Source: UBA8958 sp964571695 (GTDB taxonomy: Bacteria > Desulfobacterota > Syntrophia > Syntrophales > UBA8958). Taken from it: a stretch of DNA of 64,000 nt. The notes under the pieces were generated by a model, which worked only from the letters and a program-made list of their open reading frames with translations, had not been told where the DNA came from and ran no database searches. Where the stretch lies: the NCBI GenBank assembly GCA_964571695.1, contig CAZNDG010000003.1, positions 62,001 through 126,000 of the forward strand, given 5' to 3'. This document shows, in pieces, positions 51,400 through 60,578 of the stretch (position 1 is the stretch's first letter; each line of letters opens with the position of its first letter). Position numbers and translations under genes: made by a program.

Positions 51400-54030
51400 G
51401 GGGTTTTCCGGTTGTCCCTGCCGGGACTGCTGCCCGAGGAGTTCGTAAACCCTCATGAAGTTTAGTTGTCTCGCGATGTTTTTGTCCTGGACTTCGAAGG
51501 GGGTCACCTGGAGCAACGACTTGACAACCGCCTGGTGGGTCATCTCCGTGATGAGGATGGAGTCGGGCTTTGCCTTGGTCAGGCTCTGGAGACGGAAGAC
51601 CACGTTTACGGAATCACCGATGACCGTATAGTCCATCTTCTTGTCGAAACCGATGTTCCCGATCAGGGCCTCCCCGGTATGGATGCTGATCCCCATCGTG
51701 AGGGGCTGGTCGATGAGGGTCCGCACATGATGGTTGATGGCCGTCATGGCGGCCTGCATCTCCAGGGCGGCGGCAACGGCGTTGTCGGCGTCGTAGCCGC
51801 TGGATACGGGGGCGCCGAAGATGCCCAGCAGGCCGTCGCCGAGGTATTTATCGACGATGCCCCGGTGCTTGAGGATTATTTCTCCGATCACCCCGAAGAA
51901 ATGGTTCAGGATGGCCACGGTACGGCTGGGACTGAACTGGGAAGACAATACGGAGAACCCCCGCAGATCGATATTGAGGATCGTCAACAGGCGAATCTCT
52001 TCCATTACGCCTTCCCCGGTCTCGGAACCGTGAATGATCCTTTCGACCACCTCCTTGGGGACGAATTTCTGGAAGACATTGCGGATGCCCCGTTCGTGTT
52101 CCGCCAGGGATTTTGTTTCCTGGTAGAGCCGGGCGTTTTCCAGGGCGATGCTCACGGAGGTGGCGATAGACTGGAGGAGCTTCATGTCGCTGTCCGTGAA
52201 TTCGCCGCTGACTTTGTTCAGTACCTCGATCACCCCCAGGATCCGTCCCTGGGAGATGAGCGGCACGGCAAGGACGGAGCGGGTCTGAAATCCCGAGTTC
52301 CTATCGAATTCCGGATAGAAGTAACGGGAGCCTTCGGTGTTGGCTACGATAAGGGATTCCCCACGGGCGGCGGCATAGCCGGCGATCCCCTGTCCGAGTT
52401 TGAGCCGGAGATTCTTCAGGATCTCCATGTTTACATGTGCATGAATATTGAAGGCCTCCCGGAAGACCAGATGATCATCCTGCCGCAGGAGCAGCGAGCC
52501 GCCCTCAACGTCCATGAGGGCGCGGATCATGTTCATCGTCTGCTTGATGACCTCGTTGAGATCGAAGGTGGAAGATGCCAGAATGCTGCCGATCTGCTTG
52601 ACGAAATCCATTTCCCGTTCCCGTCGGCTTATGGACGCTTCCAGATGTTCCAGGACGATCGCCAGAGAGACGAGGGCGACCAGCATATCGATCTTCTCTT
52701 CCGCCTCCGTGATGCCCGCCGGAGCCCTGCTCCCCAACAGCAGCACCCCGTGGACCTGGCCGCCCATTTTGAGGGGAGCAAGGATGGCGGCTTTGGCCGC
52801 GGCGGCCGCAAGGATTTCCAGACCCGCCAATTTGGGGGTGGCGTCGAGGTCCGGAAGGATGATGGCGTTACCCTCCTGCAGCACCTTGTCGATCAACGAT
52901 CCCTCGTAGGGATAGGGGTCCCCCTTGTGGAAAGGGACATCCATTTTCGTACGGTATTCCAGGACGGAAAGCCTTGATGAGGATTCGCTTTCCTTGGCGA
53001 GAACGACGGCGATATCGAAGGGGATGGTGATGTCGATCTGGTCCAGGAGTGAAGGGATGAGTTCCCCCTTGGCCACCGTGGAGCCGAAGATCTTAGCGAT
53101 TTGATCCACCGTGGAGAGAACCTCGTCCTTGTAGCTCTTTTCCTTCATGAGCGACAGGTTGTCGTAGGTGAAGGCGGCGTTGCTTACCAGTGGCGCCAGG
53201 ACGTCCGCATCCGCGGCCGTAAACGGCAGATTGTCCCGGCGGCGGGAAACCGTCAGGACCCCGAAGACGTCCTTTATCCCCTTCAGCGGCATGCAGAGGA
53301 AGGACTTGGTTCCATATTCTTCCCTGCTTTTTCTGCCGAAGCGATCGTCGTTTTCGATATCCTCGACGAGGAGCGGGGCCTTGTTGATTACGGCGAATTT
53401 GGCGATGCTCTTGGAAAAATCGATGCGGTCGCCGCTTTGCAGCTTGTCGCCGTGGCCGATGGCGGCATGGACGATAAAGTAATCCCGTTTTCCCCTCTCG
53501 AGGATGAGGACGGAGCCGATGTCGCCGTTGACCAGTTTCATCGCCCTCTCCAGGGTGATGTAGAGCAGATCGTCTGATTCGAGGGTTACGTAGCACAGAT
53601 CCGCCAGCTCCTTGAGGGTGGAGATTTGCGAGACCTTCTGGTTCAGGGAGACAAACTGCTGGTTCAGTTGCGTTTCCAGAGATTGAAAGGACGAGATGAT
53701 ATTCTGGATTTCATCGGTGGCGGCCTTTTCACCGGCGCTGGCGGCTTGGGCGCCCTGGCCTTCCGTCGCGACGGCTCCGGTGACTCTTTTGGCCAGGGAG
53801 GAGATATTGTCGAAGATGTTCCGGACAATGGAGAAGGCAAAAAGGGAAAAAACGAGGACGGCGAAGATGAAGATGGGGATATACTCATCGTTCAGGAGCT
53901 GATAGCGAAAGGCGAAAAAAAAGAAGCCGGTAAGCGGCACAAGGAAGAAGAGGGCAAAGACAATGGTGAGCTTGTAGTAAAGGCCCTTGCCCTCCATGGA
54001 GAGATTCCTGAAAATCTCTTTAATGTTCAT
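51397..54030 (-). CDS. GAF-rich class III adenylate/guanylate cyclase
   Basis: The protein has 877 residues. Two N-terminal transmembrane helices (about 18-42 and 50-70) lead to three GAF domains (about 140-290, 310-455, 475-640) and a C-terminal CHD cyclase domain (about 680-840). The catalytic elements are ILNIDLRGFSVLS and KYLGDGLLGIFG (two metal aspartates) and DYTVIGDSVN. The Lys/Asp pattern favours ATP as substrate. The GAF domains probably sense small ligands. A cNMP-binding protein is encoded at 34860-35345. Confidence 0.9.
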   Translation of the reverse strand: MNIKEIFRNLSMEGKGLYYKLTIVFALFFLVPLTGFFFFAFRYQLLNDEYIPIFIFAVLVFSLFAFSIVRNIFDNISSLAKRVTGAVATEGQGAQAASAGEKAATDEIQNIISSFQSLETQLNQQFVSLNQKVSQISTLKELADLCYVTLESDDLLYITLERAMKLVNGDIGSVLILERGKRDYFIVHAAIGHGDKLQSGDRIDFSKSIAKFAVINKAPLLVEDIENDDRFGRKSREEYGTKSFLCMPLKGIKDVFGVLTVSRRRDNLPFTAADADVLAPLVSNAAFTYDNLSLMKEKSYKDEVLSTVDQIAKIFGSTVAKGELIPSLLDQIDITIPFDIAVVLAKESESSSRLSVLEYRTKMDVPFHKGDPYPYEGSLIDKVLQEGNAIILPDLDATPKLAGLEILAAAAAKAAILAPLKMGGQVHGVLLLGSRAPAGITEAEEKIDMLVALVSLAIVLEHLEASISRREREMDFVKQIGSILASSTFDLNEVIKQTMNMIRALMDVEGGSLLLRQDDHLVFREAFNIHAHVNMEILKNLRLKLGQGIAGYAAARGESLIVANTEGSRYFYPEFDRNSGFQTRSVLAVPLISQGRILGVIEVLNKVSGEFTDSDMKLLQSIATSVSIALENARLYQETKSLAEHERGIRNVFQKFVPKEVVERIIHGSETGEGVMEEIRLLTILNIDLRGFSVLSSQFSPSRTVAILNHFFGVIGEIILKHRGIVDKYLGDGLLGIFGAPVSSGYDADNAVAAALEMQAAMTAINHHVRTLIDQPLTMGISIHTGEALIGNIGFDKKMDYTVIGDSVNVVFRLQSLTKAKPDSILITEMTHQAVVKSLLQVTPFEVQDKNIARQLNFMRVYELLGQQSRQGQPENP

Positions 54031-54168
54031 GGGCCGGCTTGCCTCTCTTTGGTTGATTTTCTACACTGCCTGAGTTTTTAGAGAAAATATGACGATATGT
54101 CAACGAAATAATGAAAATATCCGCCTCCGGACCCACGGCCGTCCCGGTTCGGGCCGGACCTTTAGCCG

Positions 54169-55107
54169 TCAACGGTTCCTTTTCCGAAAGAAATCGAGGA
54201 TGCCGTTGGGCATGAAGATGGTGACGACGATGAAGAGCGCCCCGTAGATGATCCGGGCAATCTCCGCCTGGGCGAAGGTGGAAAGGCCTTCGTTGACTAC
54301 GGTGAGGATGACGGCGCCGATGATCGGACCCAGCCAGGTGCCGCCTCCACCGAACATGGCCATGAGAACGATGAGGATGGAGATGTTGATGTTGAAGACC
54401 ACGTCGGGGTGGATATAGGTGAGGTAATAGGCGAAAAGACCTCCGGCGACGCCGGGGAAAAAGGCGGAAAGGACGAAGGCCTGGATCTTTATTTTCGCCG
54501 TGGGGATGGCCATGGTCTCCGCCACTTCCTCGTCGGCGCGGACGGCCCGCAGGCCGGCGCCCAGGCGCGAGTTGCCGAGCCACCAGGCGGCGCCCAGGGT
54601 GATGACGGCAAGCAGGAGCATGGCCTCGTACATAATCGTTCGGGACATCTTTTCCGGCAGGTCCATAAACTGCATCCAGATGCCTTCGGCGCCGCCCAAA
54701 AACTCGATGTTCTTTACGGCCAATTCCACGACGAAACCGAAGCATAGGGTCACGACGGCGAAGTAGGGCCCCCGGATCTTCAGACAGGGATAGCCGATGA
54801 TCAATGCCACCAGGGCGGCCAGGATGCCCGCGGGCAGGGAGGCCAGAAGCGTCGGCAAAGGAGACAATTCGAAGAATGCCGCCGTCTTGGCGGTGGCGAA
54901 GGCGCCGATGCCGAAGAAGGCGGCATGGCCGAAGGAGAGATAACCGGCGTACCCGCCGATGATGTTCCACGACGAGGCCAGGATGACGTACATGAAAACG
55001 GAAAACATGAAGGACAGGTAATACACCTCCGGCCCGAGGCAGGGGAACGCGGCGAGCAGGGCGGCAACGATGGCCGCGAGGGCGATGGAAAGCTTGTTCC
55101 TTTTCAT
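54169..55107 (-). CDS. livM: branched-chain amino-acid-type ABC transporter permease LivM
   Basis: The protein has 312 residues from ATG 55107 (AGGAGG upstream), with about eight to nine transmembrane helices. SSWNIIGGYAGYLSFGHAAFFGIGAFATA and MFGGGGTWLGPIIGAV match LivM. It is the last gene of the Liv operon. In catabolic operons such carriers often import aromatic or other acids rather than amino acids. Confidence 0.92.
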   Translation of the reverse strand: MKRNKLSIALAAIVAALLAAFPCLGPEVYYLSFMFSVFMYVILASSWNIIGGYAGYLSFGHAAFFGIGAFATAKTAAFFELSPLPTLLASLPAGILAALVALIIGYPCLKIRGPYFAVVTLCFGFVVELAVKNIEFLGGAEGIWMQFMDLPEKMSRTIMYEAMLLLAVITLGAAWWLGNSRLGAGLRAVRADEEVAETMAIPTAKIKIQAFVLSAFFPGVAGGLFAYYLTYIHPDVVFNINISILIVLMAMFGGGGTWLGPIIGAVILTVVNEGLSTFAQAEIARIIYGALFIVVTIFMPNGILDFFRKRNR

Positions 55108-55109
55108 CC

Positions 55110-55985
55110 CTAAACCTCCTGCTTGAAGAGACCGTGGGGTCGGAAGATGAGGAAGACCATGAGGAGCCCGAAGGTAACCAGGTTTACCCACTGGTAGGGC
55201 AGGAAGGCCATGGAGAGGCCGGTGATCACGCCGATGATGAGGCCGGCCAGGGCCGTGCCCGCAATGTTGCCCACGCCGCCCACGATGACCACGAGAAACA
55301 GATAGATGAGCCACAGGTTGTGGGAGTGGGGTTCAAAGGAGTACAGGAGCGCCAGGCCGATTCCCCCCGCCCCGGCCGTGGAGACGGCGAGGGCGAAGGT
55401 AATCATGCTTATTCGGTACAAATTGACGCCGTGGAGCTGGGCGGCCTCGGGCTGCTGCCAGGCGGCCCGGACGGCCATGCCGGTATAGGTCTTTTTCAGG
55501 AAGAGGTAGATTGCCGTGATGCCCAGGATGGACAGGCCGAAGCCGACAAGATGTGGATACTGAAAGTAGAAGGGGCCCACGATCAGGGCGCCGCTGGCGT
55601 AAGCCGGCGTCAGGACCCGGGGGTCCGCCTTCCAGACGAGGACCATGATGTTTTCCAGGATGATGGCCAGGCCGAAGGTGAGGATCATGGAGGCGACGAT
55701 GACATCCTTGGCGCGGCTGATGGGCCGGATCAGGAGCTGATAGACCCCGCAGGCCACGATGAACAGCAGCGGTGCGGACCCCGCCGCCGCGACGACGGGA
55801 TCCACCCCGCAATGCTCCAGGAGGCTGTAGGCCAGATAGGCGCCCAGGAGCCCGAAGGCGGCATGGGCGATGTTGATTACCTTCATGACCCCCCAGGTGA
55901 GGGAAAAGCCAACACCCAGGAGGGCGTAAACCATGCCCATCATGATGCCGCTGATCAGGGACTGGATGATTAATACCGCGTCCAC
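55110..55985 (-). CDS. livH: branched-chain amino-acid-type ABC transporter permease LivH
   Basis: The protein has 291 residues and about eight transmembrane helices. MVYALLGVGFSLTWGVMKVINIAHAAFGLLGAY and VGGVGNIAGTALAGLIIGV are the LivH signatures. It starts 1 bp after the binding-protein stop and ends 2 bp before livM. Confidence 0.93.
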   Translation of the reverse strand: MDAVLIIQSLISGIMMGMVYALLGVGFSLTWGVMKVINIAHAAFGLLGAYLAYSLLEHCGVDPVVAAAGSAPLLFIVACGVYQLLIRPISRAKDVIVASMILTFGLAIILENIMVLVWKADPRVLTPAYASGALIVGPFYFQYPHLVGFGLSILGITAIYLFLKKTYTGMAVRAAWQQPEAAQLHGVNLYRISMITFALAVSTAGAGGIGLALLYSFEPHSHNLWLIYLFLVVIVGGVGNIAGTALAGLIIGVITGLSMAFLPYQWVNLVTFGLLMVFLIFRPHGLFKQEV

Positions 55986-55986
55986 T

Positions 55987-57195
55987 TCACTTCTTCCAGG
56001 CCGGCTTCGGATAGACCGGCTCCCGGGTGCGGATCTGTTTCGGCCAGATCAGCTCGACCTTGCCGTTGACGATCTGGGTGCAGAAATTGATCGGCGGCGG
56101 CAGGCCGCGTTTGTCGAAGGTCATGGGACCGGCGATCGTGTTGATCTGATGACCCTTTAGCCAATCGCGGATCTTCGTCTGATCGAGGCTTTTGGCGCCC
56201 GTCACGCCCTGCTCCAGGGTCTGCATCCAGGCATAACCGAATCCGAAGTAGAGGGGATAGCCGTCCAGTTTGTACTTGCTCTTCACATAGGCGTTGAGCT
56301 TGTCGTTCCCCGGATAATTGAGCTTGTTGTACAGCGAGGTGCCGGAGAAGACATAGTCGCCGTCCGCCCCCAATTCCTTGACCCAGGCGGGGACCACGGA
56401 ACCGATCCCCTGGACGATGGCCTTGGGATGATAGTCGAGGGCCTTGGCGGCCTTCATGGTCGTGACGCCGTCGGGGAAGAAGCCGTTGGAGAACAGGATG
56501 TCGCAATTCATCTGCTTGGCTTTTACAATTAGGGAAGTGGCGTCCGCCAGGGGGGAGTTGTATTTCTCATTGATGACCACTCTGATGTTGAGCTTCTTCG
56601 TCCACCGGTTGATGGAGTCCTGAAGCGACAGCCCCACCGGGTTGTTGATGGTATAGACGGCGGCCCGATGCGGACGCTGATTGGCCGGGAGGGTGGCGAG
56701 CCACTGGAAGAATCCCTCGTACCACCACTCGCCCATGAGAGGCGGAGCGCCGAAGGAATAGGTGTAGCCCTGCTGGAAGCTCTTCATGTGGCCGCCCATG
56801 GAAACGTAAACCATCTTGTGCTTTTCCGCTACGGGCATGACGGCCCGGGCGGCGGTGCCGGGGTAACCGCCGAAGAGGAGATCCACCTTGTCCACGCTGA
56901 TGGCCTTCTCGGCGAAGGTCACGGCCTTGCCCACGTTGGACTGGTCGTCATAGATCTTGAACTGCACGGGCCGTCCCAACAGCCCCCCCCGGGCGTTGAT
57001 CCCCTCCGCCCAGAAGCGCATGCCCCGTTCGATCCACTGCCCCGTTTCGGCGAATTCGCCCGTCAGGGGCAGGGAACCGCCGATGACGATGGGTTTGGCC
57101 GCCCCGAAGCCCGCGGCGGGAACCATGAGGAGCGACCCGCAGAAGAGGGCGGCGACGATGAGGACAGCCAACCCCTTATTCCGTTTTCCTTTCAT
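55987..57195 (-). CDS. livK: Liv-type periplasmic substrate-binding protein
   Basis: The protein has 402 residues from ATG 57195 (GGAGG upstream). A signal peptide (KGKRNKGLAVLIVAALFCGS) ends near AAGFGAA. The mature part begins KPIVIGGSLPLTGEFAETGQW and has the periplasmic type I fold. It captures the substrate for LivHMGF. The ligand cannot be told from sequence. Confidence 0.92.
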   Translation of the reverse strand: MKGKRNKGLAVLIVAALFCGSLLMVPAAGFGAAKPIVIGGSLPLTGEFAETGQWIERGMRFWAEGINARGGLLGRPVQFKIYDDQSNVGKAVTFAEKAISVDKVDLLFGGYPGTAARAVMPVAEKHKMVYVSMGGHMKSFQQGYTYSFGAPPLMGEWWYEGFFQWLATLPANQRPHRAAVYTINNPVGLSLQDSINRWTKKLNIRVVINEKYNSPLADATSLIVKAKQMNCDILFSNGFFPDGVTTMKAAKALDYHPKAIVQGIGSVVPAWVKELGADGDYVFSGTSLYNKLNYPGNDKLNAYVKSKYKLDGYPLYFGFGYAWMQTLEQGVTGAKSLDQTKIRDWLKGHQINTIAGPMTFDKRGLPPPINFCTQIVNGKVELIWPKQIRTREPVYPKPAWKK

Positions 57196-57226
57196 TATGC
57201 AGCCTCCTTTCCAAACATTGTTGATC

Positions 57227-57934
57227 TTACAGTCCCAGATAGGACGTCTTGACCTGGGGGTTCTCCCGCAGTTCCGCAGATGGCCCCCGCAGGGCGATGA
57301 CGCCGTTTTCCAGGACATAACCGTAGGTGGTGACGGCCAGCGTCTCCAGAACCTCCTGGGACACCAGCAGGATCGACATACCTTCTTTGTTCAGCCGGCA
57401 GATGATGGCAAATATCTCCGCCGCCGCCTTGGGGGCAAGGCCCAGGGATGGCTCGTCCAGCATGAGGAGCCGGGGCCGGGCCATGAGCGCCCTCCCCAGG
57501 GCCGCCATCTGCTGCTCGCCGCCGGAAAGGCTGCCCGCCAACTGGCGGCGGCGGTCGGCGAGACGGGGGAAGATCTCGAATACCTTCTCCAGGGTACGGG
57601 TCGTTTCCTTTCTGACGGCGGGGAGATAGGCCCCCATGACGAGGTTTTCCTCCACCGTCATGGCGGGGAAGAGCTTCCGTCCTTCCGGGACCTGAATGAT
57701 CCCCCGGCCGCATATCTTGTCCGGTGAGAGCCCGGTGAGCGGTTGGCCGTCCCAGAATATGCTTCCCGCCGCCGGGGCGACGAGACCGGAAATCGCGTTC
57801 AGCAGGGTTGACTTGCCCGCCCCGTTGGCGCCGATGAGGGCGACCATGGCCCCGGCGGCGATCTCCATGTTTGCCCCTTGCAGGGCCTGCATCCGGCCGT
57901 AGCAGACGGTTAGGTCGTCAACACGCAGCAGCAT
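57227..57934 (-). CDS. livF: Liv-type ABC transporter ATPase LivF
   Basis: The protein has 235 residues. Walker A LIGANGAGKSTLLNAISG, the signature SLSGGEQQMAALGRALM and Walker B LLMLDEPSLGL are complete. Its start overlaps the livG stop by 17 bp. Confidence 0.95.
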   Translation of the reverse strand: MLLRVDDLTVCYGRMQALQGANMEIAAGAMVALIGANGAGKSTLLNAISGLVAPAAGSIFWDGQPLTGLSPDKICGRGIIQVPEGRKLFPAMTVEENLVMGAYLPAVRKETTRTLEKVFEIFPRLADRRRQLAGSLSGGEQQMAALGRALMARPRLLMLDEPSLGLAPKAAAEIFAIICRLNKEGMSILLVSQEVLETLAVTTYGYVLENGVIALRGPSAELRENPQVKTSYLGL

Positions 57935-58661
57935 AGGCGGCCCCCAGGTAGGCGGAGATTACTTCCGGATGATTGGCTACCTCTTCCGGGGTTCCCTCGG
58001 TGATTTTCGTGCCGAAGTTCAAGACCATGATGCGGCTGCAGGTGGACATGATGGCCTTCATGACGTGTTCGATCATGAAGATGGTCGTCCCGTATGCCTC
58101 CCGGATCCGGAACGTGAGGTCGATGGCGCCGGTGATTTCCGTAGGGTTCAATCCGGCATAGACCTCGTCCAGGAGGAGGACCTCCGGATGAAGGGCCAGC
58201 GCCCGGGCGATTTCAAGGCGCTTGCGGTCCTCGAGGACCAGTTCGCCGGGAAGACGGTCCGCCTTGTCTGCAAGTCCGGTGAAGTTCAGTATCTCCATGG
58301 CCTTTTCATGGGCGGTCCGGGCGTTCGCAATCCCCTGGCGGCCGTACAGGACGCCGGTGGAGACGTTTTCCGCGAGGTTGATGCCGGCCAGAGGGCGGAC
58401 GATCTGGAAGGTGCGGCCGATGCCCAGTTGGGCCCGTCTGTGGGGGGGCAGGGAGGTTATGTCGCGGTCCGCAAAGAACAGCTTGCCGCCGTCCGGGGCG
58501 TGAATACCCGAAATGACGTTGAACAGCGTCGTCTTTCCCGAACCGTTGGGACCGATTAGGCCCACGATCTCGCCGCGGCGCACCTCGAAATCCACCTCGG
58601 CGAGGGCCGTCAGACCGCCGAAACGCTTGGTGATTTTCTTTCCCGCCAGTATGCCTTCCAT
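57918..58661 (-). CDS. livG: Liv-type ABC transporter ATPase LivG
   Basis: The protein has 247 residues from ATG 58661; the longer upstream frame is out of register with the neighbouring gene. Walker A GLIGPNGSGKTTLFN, Walker B LLLDEVYAGLNP and the switch histidine IEHVMKAI are present. The signature helix reads LVLEDRKRLEIARALA, as in the LivG subgroup with a relaxed LSGGQ. Confidence 0.93.
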   Translation of the reverse strand: MEGILAGKKITKRFGGLTALAEVDFEVRRGEIVGLIGPNGSGKTTLFNVISGIHAPDGGKLFFADRDITSLPPHRRAQLGIGRTFQIVRPLAGINLAENVSTGVLYGRQGIANARTAHEKAMEILNFTGLADKADRLPGELVLEDRKRLEIARALALHPEVLLLDEVYAGLNPTEITGAIDLTFRIREAYGTTIFMIEHVMKAIMSTCSRIMVLNFGTKITEGTPEEVANHPEVISAYLGAAYAAAC

Positions 58662-58669
58662 CCCCGGAC

Positions 58670-59449
58670 TCACTCTTCCACGATGGCCACCGGCCGGCAC
58701 CAGCCGGCGGAGGCCCCCTTGATCTTCACGGGAAAGCAGCAGACCGTGAACCCGTGAGGCCGGCCGATGGCGTCCAGGTTGGCCATCTTTTCCATGTGGC
58801 AGTAACCGGTTTCGATGCCGGCGAAGTGGGCCTCCCAGATTACCTTGGGATCTCCCTTTTCCTGGAATTCCCGGGCCAAAAAGGGCAGGGGACGGTCCCA
58901 GCTCCAGGCGTCGATGCCCACCACTCTTACCCCCCGCTCGGTGAGGAAGAGGGTGCTCTCCCGGGTCATCCCCGGTCCCTTGACGAGATACTCCGCCTTG
59001 CCCCAGGCGGCATCGGCCCCGGTCTGGACGAGGACGATGTCCAGCGGCTTGAGACGGTAGCCGATGCGGTCCAACTCCTTTTCCACGTCCGCGGCGGTGA
59101 TCCGTTCGCCGTCCGCCTTGTGGCGGAAATCGAGGACAACCCCGTCGCCGAGACACCAGTCGAGGGGGATTTCGTCGATGGTCAGGGCCTTTTTGCCCTG
59201 ATCCTGGGTGGGGTGGTAGTGATACGGGGCGTCCAGGTGGGTGCCGCTGTGGGTGGTAAGGCTGATGAACTCCAGTGCCCAGCCAAGGCCGCCGGGAAGC
59301 TGCTCCCGGCGGATGCCGGGAAAGAAATCGAGCATCTGCGTCGCCCCCAGGGCGTGGTCAACGTAATCGACCTTGGGAATCATCATGGGGGGATCGCAGG
59401 GCAGGGATGCCTCGATGGCGATGCTGAGATCGATGAAACGTCTTCCCAT
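58670..59449 (-). CDS. cyclase-family metal hydrolase (KynB-like)
   Basis: The protein has 259 residues. The metal site THSGTHLDAPYHYH is the H-x-G-T-H-x-D-x-P-x-H motif of arylformamidase/cyclase-family hydrolases. Family members hydrolyse formamides or cyclic and keto compounds. It lies between BKACE and livG, so it probably acts on the same catabolic substrate. Confidence 0.88.
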   Translation of the reverse strand: MGRRFIDLSIAIEASLPCDPPMMIPKVDYVDHALGATQMLDFFPGIRREQLPGGLGWALEFISLTTHSGTHLDAPYHYHPTQDQGKKALTIDEIPLDWCLGDGVVLDFRHKADGERITAADVEKELDRIGYRLKPLDIVLVQTGADAAWGKAEYLVKGPGMTRESTLFLTERGVRVVGIDAWSWDRPLPFLAREFQEKGDPKVIWEAHFAGIETGYCHMEKMANLDAIGRPHGFTVCCFPVKIKGASAGWCRPVAIVEE

Positions 59450-59461
59450 TTGTCTGCCTCC

Positions 59462-60385
59462 TCAGAAATTTACCTTGTCCAGTCCCTTCAGGCCGAGGAT
59501 CCGCCTTGCCTCCGCCGGGGTCGCCGGTTCCACGCCCAGTTCCCGGGCGATGCGGATGATCTTGGCCACCTGCTCCGCGTTGCTCTTCGCCAATTGTCCC
59601 TTTTCGAGGAAAAGATTGTCCTCCAGACCCACCCGGGCGTGTCCGCCCATCATCAAAGAGGTGGTGCAGAGGTTGAACTGGGTCCTGCCCGCGGCGCAGA
59701 CGGAGAACTGAAAATCTCCGATGGCCTTCCGGGCGCTCTCGAGGAGGAACACGAAATTTTCGATCGTCGCGGGAATGCCGCCCAGGATCCCCATGACGAA
59801 CTGGAGATAAACGGGTTTCTTCACATGGCCCTTTTCGATGAGAAAGGCGAGATTGTTGATCATGCCCGCGTCATAGATCTCGAATTCCGGCTTGGTGCCC
59901 TGGGGCGCGAATCTTTCCAGGAACTGCCGCATGGTCAAAAAGGTGTTGGGGAAGATGAAATCCTCCGTGGCCTGGAGGTAGTTTTTTTCCCAATCCTGTT
60001 TCCAGTCACGGTAATTGTCGGCGATATGGAAGAGGGCAAAATTCAGGGAGCCGGCATTCAGGGTAGCCAATTCCGGCGACAGGCTGGTGACCACCCGGAC
60101 ACGATTTTCCACCGGCTCGCCGAGGCGGCCGCCGGTGGTGCAGCAGATAATCATATCGCAGCGACTTTTCACCCCGGCGGCGAAGGTGCGGAAGAGTTCC
60201 TGATCGGCGCAGGGCAGGCCCGTCTCCGGATTGCGGACGTGGACATGGGCGACCGCCGCCCCGGCCTCGTATGCCTGGACTGCCTGTTCGATCAGCTCTT
60301 CCGGGGTTACGGGCAGATGGGGGGACATGCTGGGGGTGTGGATGGCCCCGGTAAGGGCGGCGGTAACGATCCTTTTTTCCCTCAT
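59462..60385 (-). CDS. BKACE-family beta-keto acid cleavage enzyme
   Basis: The protein has 307 residues from ATG 60385. VTAALTGAIHTPSMSPHLPVTPEE, the zinc-type AHVHVRNPETGLPC, CCTTGG and GGHARVGLEDNLFLEKG match the BKACE (DUF849) family, which condenses a beta-keto acid with acetyl-CoA to give a CoA ester and acetoacetate. The particular keto acid is unknown. It is followed by the cyclase-family hydrolase and the Liv carrier. Confidence 0.9.
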   Translation of the reverse strand: MREKRIVTAALTGAIHTPSMSPHLPVTPEELIEQAVQAYEAGAAVAHVHVRNPETGLPCADQELFRTFAAGVKSRCDMIICCTTGGRLGEPVENRVRVVTSLSPELATLNAGSLNFALFHIADNYRDWKQDWEKNYLQATEDFIFPNTFLTMRQFLERFAPQGTKPEFEIYDAGMINNLAFLIEKGHVKKPVYLQFVMGILGGIPATIENFVFLLESARKAIGDFQFSVCAAGRTQFNLCTTSLMMGGHARVGLEDNLFLEKGQLAKSNAEQVAKIIRIARELGVEPATPAEARRILGLKGLDKVNF

Positions 60386-60446
60386 GATCGCCAATCTCCT
60401 TTCGATGAGATGTGGGGGGACGGAATTTCCCGCCCGCCCGGTTTAC

Positions 60447-60506
60447 ATGAAAATGTCTGCAACTATTTGGATATTTTCATCTTTCGTTGTGCCTGCGACA
60501 GGCATG
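60447..60506. repeat. 60-bp diverged repeat, copy B
   Basis: It is partner of 39750-39809. This copy also has an 8-bp inverted repeat ATGAAAAT...ATTTTCAT. It lies in the 193-bp space between the regulator and the BKACE gene. Confidence 0.5.
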
Positions 60507-60578
60507 GGCGTTAATGAAAATAAGGAGGCTGCCGTCGCCGGCCCCGCGACTGTTATCGCCTCTTTCCCCCTCCGTTCA

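Noticed and set aside
51466..52977. 503-codon plus-strand frame opposite the cyclase
   Set aside because: There are no motifs and it lies inside the GAF/CHD gene.
57918..58661. Broken ABC signature in LivG
   Set aside because: The segment LVLEDRKRLEIARAL is within the normal range of the LivG subgroup, so it was not treated as a defect.
58754..60514. 586-codon plus-strand frame opposite BKACE and the cyclase-family gene
   Set aside because: It spans two genuine genes and their intergenic space with no motif of its own.
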